A program made the position numbers and the translations under genes. Shown one piece after another: positions 1 to 9,100 of a stretch of DNA of 64,000 nucleotides. The notes beneath the pieces are model-generated. The model had not been told where the DNA came from. It saw only the letters and a list, made by a program, of their open reading frames with translations, and did no database searches. Origin of the DNA: Gari tellinella. Taxonomy: Eukaryota; Mollusca; Bivalvia; Cardiida; Psammobiidae. The DNA lies in NCBI GenBank assembly GCA_922989275.2, contig OV277872.1, positions 29,094,119 to 29,158,118 of the forward strand, written 5' to 3'. Each line of letters starts with the position of its first letter. The stretch's first letter is position 1.

Positions 1-154
1 ATTTTAAACCAAATCTAGTGTAGCTAACTGCTTCTTTATTTTTAAAAGTTGCCTTCAATACAAACTGATCGCGGATGTACAAAATGAGCGTGACAATTTG
101 ACTCGACTAGTAAAATATAAGTCATATATCTTTAAAAGCTAATTGAGTAACATG

Positions 155-226
155 TACCCAATGGCCGAGTGGTTAACGTGTACGCCAATTAGAACTGCGC
201 GTTTCGAATCCTGTCGACCGCGATGT
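155..226 (+). repeat. tRNA-like relic (SINE head or tRNA pseudogene)
   Basis: An A-box-like segment (TGGCCGAGTGGTTAACG) starts at 162 and a B-box-like segment (TTTCGAATCC) lies near 203. The ends do not form an acceptor stem and no normal anticodon arm can be folded, so this is a degraded tRNA-derived sequence and not a working tRNA gene. Confidence 0.3.
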
Positions 227-370
227 TTTTTAATAGAAAAAAGCATGCTTAAAAGTCATATCTGACCTTGGCGCTGCGTGCCAAATGATCTTAAAAAGCC
301 GTAAAACATCATGGCTAGCAGGGATTTGATTATTACAATGTATTGTCCGATTATATTGACCTGTCAGTCA

Positions 371-625
371 CAGGGCTGCCATAAGTTGACATGAAAAATA
401 CTAAGATTTCCAAATTTGCATTTTTCAAGTGCGATTTTACGAATTGTACCTTTACCCAATCGTCTGTTTCTAGTTTTGTTGACACGTGGCTGGTTATAGT
501 AGGCTGGAAGTAAATCAGAATGCGCCTTAAGGCGCATTCTGCTTTACTTTCAGCCTACTTTAAGCAGCCACGTGCAAGAAAAAAATCCGAAGATTTAGGA
601 AAAATCCGGGGAAATGGCAGCCCTG
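371..625. mobile_element. MITE family A, copy 1 (CAGGGCTGCCAT ends)
   Basis: The element starts CAGGGCTGCCAT and ends with its reverse complement. It is flanked by a perfect 6-bp duplication CAGTCA (365-370 and 626-631). The centre (about 498-575) is a long hairpin of the form AAGTAAAGCAGAATGCGCC / GGCGCATTCTGCTTTACTT. No coding capacity. Three more copies lie at 18,735, 19,608 and 51,088. Confidence 0.75.
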
Positions 626-954
626 CAGTCATGAATAACGCAGAAGTCAAAAGATAAGTTATTTTAAGTATTTGTTGGTCAGAATTAGTGTCCGCTATAT
701 AGCCCGTCCTATTACTTTAGAGATTAATGTTTGACTTGTCAACAAACTCGAAACATATTTGATCTTGCTAAACAGCCAGACAGTGAAGCTTATTTGTTTG
801 TTTTCACCTGACGAAATTTGAATATTCCTAGTTTCCTACGTCACTGAAAGAATAGATTTAGCTTCGGTATAAAGTCCATACTTTCCGTTTTGATTTAACG
901 ATAGGAATTTAAGGATATTGTGCATTCTGGGTCGAATTTAAATCAATAATCGAG

Positions 955-1040
955 TTAGGTAAATTGGTAGTATGTACGGGTAATTGTAAAAGGGTAAAAG
1001 GTTGTGGTTTCGATCCCCGTTAGGGTTTTTCTTTTTTTAT
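955..1040 (+). repeat. tRNA-like relic followed by a T-run
   Basis: An A-box-like stretch (TAGGTAAATTGG) is followed by a B-box-like GGTTTCGATCCCC near 1006 and a T-rich run that could end Pol III transcription. The stems do not pair properly, which fits a SINE head or decayed tRNA copy. Confidence 0.3.
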
Positions 1041-1404
1041 TACAATTTTTTTATATTTAATATATGTACGTCCTCCACAAGTATATTCAATTGAAAAAAT
1101 GGCCCAGCTTGGATACCCAATATAATGGGATTTGTTATTTTTCTTAAATGCATGGTATTTTATTTCAACTGTTCAAAGCTGAAAATACAGCATCAAGTGG
1201 TTCGTTTTATTCCGAAATTGACTTGCCTATTGTTTTGCTAATTTACGACCCGGGTGGCAATCAGATTGGACCGCGGTTAGACGCAGAGTAAAGTTGTCCG
1301 CAAATGTCATGGCAACTTGATTACCGTAATAAAAGGGTTAAATCAAATAGACTTCAAAAAATAAACATTGAGAAAATAAATAAACAGGAAACTATTCCCC
1401 AGTA

Positions 1405-1607
1405 CAGTAAAACCTCTATATTAAAACCACTTAATTGTGATAATTATCAGGTATTTAAGGCAGGTGGCTGATAAAAGGAAGGTGAACGTAAAACAGAAAG
1501 CTCATTCAGGAGCTTTCTGGTTTAGTTCACCTTGCATTAAGTTTCACCTGTCTTTTATGGAACAAATGAGCCTTCTTTTTAACGGTCGTTATATAAAGAT
1601 TTAACTG
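1405..1607. mobile_element. Tigger/pogo-like MITE, copy 1
   Basis: The ends are CAGTAAAACCTCTA and a matching inverted end in ACTG, with TA on both sides (1403-1404 and 1608-1609). This is the CAGT...ACTG plus TA-duplication pattern of pogo/Tigger-like Tc1/mariner elements. The middle is a hairpin around an AGAAAGCTC / GAGCTTTCT core. Related copies: 21,229, 24,737 and 61,601. Confidence 0.65.
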
Positions 1608-1758
1608 TATATAAATAATCATCATGTCTAAAACAATTGTTTTAACTAAATATTTTGTTTTCGTAGTTCGTACACGGAAGACATTTTTATAAACTCTGTT
1701 CATTGAAACCTTTGTTGTTTATCTGAGTACGCGCGTATGCGAAGCGAATGTTCTCGAC

Positions 1759-1993
1759 ATGGCTAATACCAACGTTTACGAAATGCCAACGAAAGCCAAT
1801 GATGAAGAGATGAGCAATATATATTCGGGTATTACAGAAAAACTTCGTACAACTTGCAAGACGTCAACGCGTGTTTTGTTTTGCATGTTGGTTGTTATCA
1901 TGGCAGTATGTTTGGGAACCTTCCTTGTGGCCGTAGTTGATTTAGTATCAAAGGAACGTTTGGGACAACAGTCTGAAAACGATGGTAAAGAAG
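1759..1993 (+). CDS. Lectin gene exon 1: cytosolic tail and membrane anchor
   Basis: ATG at 1759 opens a reading frame with tyrosines in NVYEMP and NIYSGI, then a hydrophobic helix starting at LFCMLVVIMAV. Two donors fit: GTAAAG at 1985 and GTGGGT at 1994; both leave phase 1, as exon 2 requires. There is no signal peptide, so the protein should be type II. Confidence 0.65.
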
Positions 1994-3059
1994 GTGGGTG
2001 TAATTTATTGATCTACATAAATTTTAATCATGCTATGGTCTTTTAATTATTTGACTCATTTTAAATTTGATTTTACAAACTTATTATAAGCTTTTTTTAT
2101 ATAATCTTGGTAATAATATTGAAAGAGTTTCCATGTATCTCCATAATGTGTCATGTTTATCGCTTTTTACACTTATATACAGTGCTCATTCCCTACAACG
2201 ACCCTCCAAACAACAACTCCCTCCTTACAAAGACCCTTGTCGCAGTTCCCTAAACAGGACAATACGAGTATTTAACGCTTTTACTGCTGGAATATCGTCT
2301 GTTTAAAATTGTCGTCTACTGTTTTTCTCTAAGTAACATATAAGACCTTTTGACAGAAAAACACTTAATTACTAGTGACAAACAGCTGTTTGCAAATGCA
2401 GAACAATTTCCCTCCCTATATCGACTCCCTCCGAACAGCGCACCCATTTTTTGTCTGCCTTTAGGTGTCGTTGTAGAGAGGGAGCGCTGTAATTTCATGT
2501 AAAGCGCTTTTGAACGCACAGCTCCTGTGTGAAAAGAGCGCTATATAAATCGGGTTGAATAATAATAATAATTATTATTATTTTCAAAATGTTTCCTTTA
2601 TTTTTCCTTCCATGTGCAACATTTTGGATATCCTTTTCTCAAAGAGAGTATACCAAAAACTAAAATATTTATATATGTACCAAGTCCTGTAGTGTGACTT
2701 CTCATTAGCATTGTCTCGAGACGTTTCTAATAAGTAGTTATACCTTAAGGTTTTAGTGCAGACACCACGGAGCAGCATTTGGAAGACTTTAGTATATTCC
2801 CTCATATCTTGAGCCCTGTTCTATACGATATAAGAAGTACATGTATTCGAGTCTGTCATGGTTTGTATGACTCTTTCAATATGTATGTATGTCCGTCTTT
2901 AAATCTCTCTCTCTCCCTCTCCCTCTCTCAATGTCTCTCTCTGTCTGTCTCTCTCTTTGTCTGTCTTTATCTGCCTATGCAGTTGTCTGTCGCTGTCTGT
3001 CTATAGTTCTGTCGCCTATGTCCTTACTTGTCTCTATCACTGTATGTTTCTGTATGTCA

Positions 3060-3104
<45 letters not shown>

Positions 3105-6100
3105 TTCTCTCTCTATCCCGACACCAGTGAGGTGAGAGAAGAAGGAATTCACCTACCAAGTGCAGAGTTGAACGACACAACCAAACTGTGTAACCTTCAC
3201 ACTCATGCATTCACTCTCTACATTCACAGCACCCATTAGGATAGGGGAGGACATAATTCACACACAGCCACCAGTGCACAGAGGTAAGCCTCCATGAAAC
3301 TGTGTAACCTACACACTCAATACATTCACTCTCTACATTCACATCACTCATTAGGATAGGGGAGGACATAATTCACACACAGCCACCAGTGCACAGGGGT
3401 AAGCCTCCATGAAACTGTGTAACCTACACACTCAATACATTCACTCTCTACATTCACAGCACCCATTAGGATAGGGGATGACATAATCCACACACATCCA
3501 CCAGTACACAGAGGTAAGCCTCCATGAAACTGTGAAACCTACACACTCAATACATTCACTCTCTACATTCACATCACTCATTAGGATAGGGGAGGACATA
3601 ATCCACACACATCCACCAGTGCACAGAGGTAAGCCTCCATGAAACTGTGTAACCTACACACTCAATACATTCACTATCTACATTCACATCACTCATTAGG
3701 ATAGGGGAGGACATAATCCACACACATCCACCAGTGCACAGAGGTAAGCCTCCATGAAACTGTGTAACCTACACACTCAATACATTCACTCTCTACATTC
3801 ACAGCACCCATTAGGATAGGGGGATCTAATTCACACACAGCCACCAGTGCACAAAGGTAAGCCTCCATGAAACCGTGTAACCTACACACTCAATACATTC
3901 ACTCTCTACATTCACAGCACCCATTAGGATAGGGGAGGACATAATCCACACACATCCACCAGTGCACAGAGGTAAGCTTCCATGAAACCGTGTAACCTAC
4001 ACACTCAATACATTCACTCTCTACATTCACAGCACACATTAGGATAGGGGAGGACATAACCCACACACAGCCACCAGTGCACAGAGGTAAGCCTCCATGA
4101 AACTGTGTAACCTACACACTCAATACATTCACTCTCTACATTCACAGCACTCATTAGGATAGGGGAGGACATAATCCACACACATCCACCAGTGCACAGA
4201 GGTAAGCCTCCATGAAACTGTGTAACCTACACACTCAATACATTCACTCTCTACATTCACAGCACTCATTAGGATAGGGGAGGACATAATCCACACACAT
4301 CCACCAGTGCACAGAGGTAAGCCTCCATGAAACTGTGTAACCTACACACTCAATACATTCACTCTCTACATTCACAGCACTCATTAGGATAGGGGAGGAC
4401 ATAATCCACACACATCCACCAGTACACAGAGGTAAGCCTCCATGAAACTGTGTAACCTACACACTCAATACATTCACTCTCTACATTCACAGCACTCATT
4501 AGGATAGGGGAGGACATAATCCACACACATCCACCAGTGCACAGAGGTAAGCCTCCATGAAACTGTGTAACCTACACACTCAATACATTCACTCTCTACA
4601 TTCACAGCACTTATTAGGATAGGGGAGGACATAATCCACACACATCCACCAGTACACATAGGTAAGCCTCCATGAAACTGTGTAACCTACACACTCAATA
4701 CATTCACTCTCTACATTCACAGCACTCATTAGGATAGGGGAGGACATAATCCACACACATCCACCAGTGCACAGAGGTAAGCCTCCATGAAACTGTGTAA
4801 CCTACACACTCAATACATTCACTCTCTACATTCACAGCACTCATTAGGATAGGGGAGGACATAATCCACACACATCCACCAGTACACAGTGGTTTGTCTC
4901 CATGAAACTGTGCCACCTATATAATCCATTTACAGACACCAGTGTACAGTGGTAAGACTCCCCCAATATTGTGTCACCTACACATTCATGCATTCGCTAC
5001 ATCGGCGCTATATGACAAACAGTATGTATCATTGTCGTAAACCCCAAATCAAATAAAACGGACCCACACACGTATGTATTCACAAAATATATGTGAACAT
5101 ATTCACATTGGCGCAGTACATGTATTACCAATACTGTGTCGCATTGCCGTAAAACCAAGATCGAAAATCTCTCTTATTATGTTTGTCATAAATCATGAAA
5201 AAATGTGTGTGTATAGTGCAGAATAAATGAGGTTGTGTTATCGAATAGCTTGTGGTCTAACGAAATGTCTTGTTGTACCTATAAGGAACTAAAATAGGTT
5301 CCTTCTTCCTTCTTTCACGTATGTTTTGTCTTTATAGATGCGATAATTGCCACCAACATACAACATACAAGTCCTATGACAACCAACCTGACCTATACAC
5401 CGACGATGAAGATATCGGCTACAACAACGGGTATAAAATGCATTTAGTTTTGACGAAACTCGTTCATGACTTCCTTGATGTTTGAAAAAAATTGTTATAC
5501 AATTCTAACACGGCTCGGAAACTACGGCATGTAGACGAAGAATACTGAAAACGCGATAATGAACTGCACGCGCGACGTTTCGAGTGGCTGTTCCTTTGGC
5601 CCCATACGCCTTATATATGAATGGAATCTGAAAACACGATATATCTGGCATAAAGCTGTCCCGACATGATATAAATGCTATCTTTGTTCGCTTCATTGTG
5701 ACAGATGAAGCACTATTGACTGTTGAACCGTTGCCATTTACTCGTAAATAATCATGGTGAAAGTCGTGTTAAGTGCCGACTGTAAGAGCCAAAATGGTGT
5801 AGCCACTGACAACACTTCCGGTGTGGCTTATTGTCAGGGGAAAGTATTTTTTATAATAAAATAGAACTAAAATAACAAATTCGAAGGTGTTCATTTTCGT
5901 GCAATAAATCACAGTTATCGTTGAGATGTTTGTAATAAGATCACTTTGCCTCAATTCCCGGTCATCTAATGACTCTACATCTCAATTCCTGTGATCTAAT
6001 GCACGATAATGAACACCTACGAACTTGTTATTTCTTTAATATAACATTGTCAATATTAAATTACGAAAGATACTAAATACATCGCTCCAGATTAAAATAA

Positions 6101-9100
6101 TCAAGCACGTTTTTTGGTAAAGACGGGGGATTCTATACCCAAGGTCGCTCTGTTCCCAGTAGGAAACGGGCTTTAGCAAGATAGGAATTGACGGATGAAG
6201 AAAATACATTTTTGAAAATACAAATTTTATTCAGTTCCTGTTATACTCAGTGATACGACCTTTTCTCTAATTCCTTTTCACTTTTTAAGACTCTGGTGTG
6301 TATTTGACCGCATGCCCGGACACATGGATCGCATACCAGGGATCATGTTACTTGTTTGACAACCATGCCATGAACTGGGTTACTGCCGAGGTACGTGGTG
6401 AATACTTGTATGACTTAAATGAACGTGAACCAGTTTTCCTTAATACATGTAGTAATATGGCATATGTTTTAACTATCTAGTGCAGTTTGCAACCATTGAA
6501 GTGTAATCACTGTTTTAAGCGAATGGCATCCGGTCTGACCATATTGCGGACAGATAAAATAATGGCCATATTGGGACAAACGCATTACTAAAGGTAATGT
6601 CCATACTATGGATAAATGAAATTTACAAATGTAATGGCTCTATAGATGACATATTTACGATATGATTTCTAAAATGTGAATATGGCAGACAAATGTAATG
6701 TATGAATATAAAACTTTCATTACGCGGACAATGTACTTTACGAATGTATAATTAGCATCAAAGTGTACTATTTGAATACTAATGGCCATATCGCAGACAA
6801 AATATAATAGTGTAATTGTAAAACAGTTGAACTTTTACAATGTGAATTTATAATCATGGTTATGTTGCGGACAAAATATATGATACGAATTTAATTGTTA
6901 TATAGAAGACAAATGTACACTATGGATACAGTTGCAATATCTCTGACAAAAACTTTTTATCAATATACAATGGTCATATTCCGGACAAATGTAATACCTG
7001 TACACTCGTATACAGATTTAGTAGTCATATTTCGGACAAGAGAAATATACGAATATATAACGGCCATTTTGCAGACAAATGTACTACTAAGACGAAAAAG
7101 AAACGCAGGGTACATAAAATATTCAAATTTTTTTTTATTACTTGGCCTAAATTTATGAAAATCGGTAGATTGAAAATATTGGCTAATGTCCACAATTTCC
7201 GGTGATTAAAATTACGCAATCTTGTTAAAGTTCGCCGTACGCAGGGAAGGTGTGAAAATGCAAAATGCCCGTGTAAAATTTTGATGACGAGATATTCAAT
7301 TGTCAAAATCAGTCAATGGTGTACGTTTGAAGTTGACACATTGATTTACTGATTTAAAAACTCCTTTCAACATCTCAACATCTTCGAAGTATGGTATGCT
7401 TAATCAAAATTCAGAGGTGGGGGGGGGGGCAATCTGTTGCACCACTATTGGTACGTCGAGGCTAACCACAGGCTGTTGCTCAGTTCAATGTGCATTTCTC
7501 GACTATAGAACGTCTTGTCAGACGCATGCGGGAGACGGAGAGCCTTGCAGACCGACCGCAAGCGGGACGTCCGTACGTCACGACGTCACATTAGGACAGG
7601 ACTATCTACCCATCCCACCTGCGCAATCGCCACCGTACTGCCAGTTAAACCACTGATAACACGTTAGGCAATCATAGTCAACATATCCATGCCGACACGT
7701 AACGGAACTGGTTACGCGTCAACGGTCTGCGAGCCTGACGTCTTTACGTTGGTTTGCCACTTGTCGCTAAGCGTCGCGCACGCCGTAGCGGTGATTAGCG
7801 ACACATTCGCCAAACGACTTTCCACTGATGTAGTGGAGACAGGTTCAATAATGATAAGTTGTCAACATAAAATAATTGTTCTGAATATTCAATTAAATGA
7901 TACCATTTAAACTACCTTGAAAGGTTACCCTGCGTTTCTTTTTCGTCTTAGTATATATGAATATAATGACATTATCGCGAACAAGTTAACTATACGAATA
8001 TATCGAGTAGTTGGATTATAAGCTACCATCTGCTAGAATATAAAATATATTTTCTTATGATAAAAAATTGTGACTGTATAAATAGTACATCGTTCTTTGT
8101 ACTTACTGATGTTATCCTGAGCAAAACTGATGCTCAAATTAAACAGACATCTTCGCGCCTTTTGTTACAGTACCTTTTTCATACTGCACTAGCTATGCCG
8201 ATTAGTGCAGCCCATTTCTTTTTTAAAGACAAATGGAAGTCAAACTTCGAAATTATCTGACATGCATGTAGTCCATTTGGTTTAAAGCCATACTATACTG
8301 ACATTTGCAAGCAGTTATGTTCCTTATAGAGCAACGGGTCATTCAGTGTCTAATCAGAATCGACAATTAAGTCAAATTTGTTATACATTGTATACCAAGG
8401 ATCTTAATTTTAGGATTAAAGAAAGCAACTATATTGCGGTTAGACGGCTTATACGTAAGCACATTTATATAGAAAACGTGAACGCTGTAAACCTACTTTG
8501 TTCCATATACACTAAACAAAACCTCTAACGCCACAACTTTTAATTTTAACACATCAAAAATATGCACCACGGAATTGTATGAAATGGTATGTCTACCTAC
8601 TGGATAAGAATTCCGAAATATTGTGTGAACAAAATATAAAGGTCCGTCTGATACTTTGTTAAATTAATGGCATCATTCGAAGAAACCCCCAAAAATCACA
8701 AAAATCACCAAATGTATGTGATGCAGTAGTAGATATGCCAGTATTACATCACTGTTTTAACCCTTTGAACCCTAGTCCCGCATATAGGCGTCCTTTGCAA
8801 ACAGTGTACATGTGAATAGTACACTTGTCATATGCAAACAGTGAAGACCCAGATCAGAGTGCTCCGAAAGGAACCCTCTGATCAGAGTTTTCACTGTTTG
8901 TCATAATGCCAAACATTGACAAAAACAACCCTTACAATACCACAGTATATGAATACCCTCTAAGTGGTGAAAATGTGGTGCACTTGTCTCAAGTAGCTTT
9001 TGAGTTATTAAAATATATCAAGTGGTAGCGTTAAAAGTTTTGTTAAGTATATTTAGATCTATCTGTTCTTGTCTTATCATTATCACCTTTTGTCAACTTT

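Noticed and set aside
155..1040. Functional tRNA genes
   Set aside because: Only the A- and B-box-like parts are present; acceptor stems and anticodon arms do not fold. The same holds for 58,759-58,831.
2779..3239. Open frames rich in Leu/Ser across the CT microsatellite
   Set aside because: They follow from (CT)n repeats and have no family features.
3689..4916. Repeated minus-strand frames (CVWIMSSPILMS-like)
   Set aside because: They are readings of the 115-bp satellite. The same peptide recurs with each unit because the frame is only interrupted irregularly.
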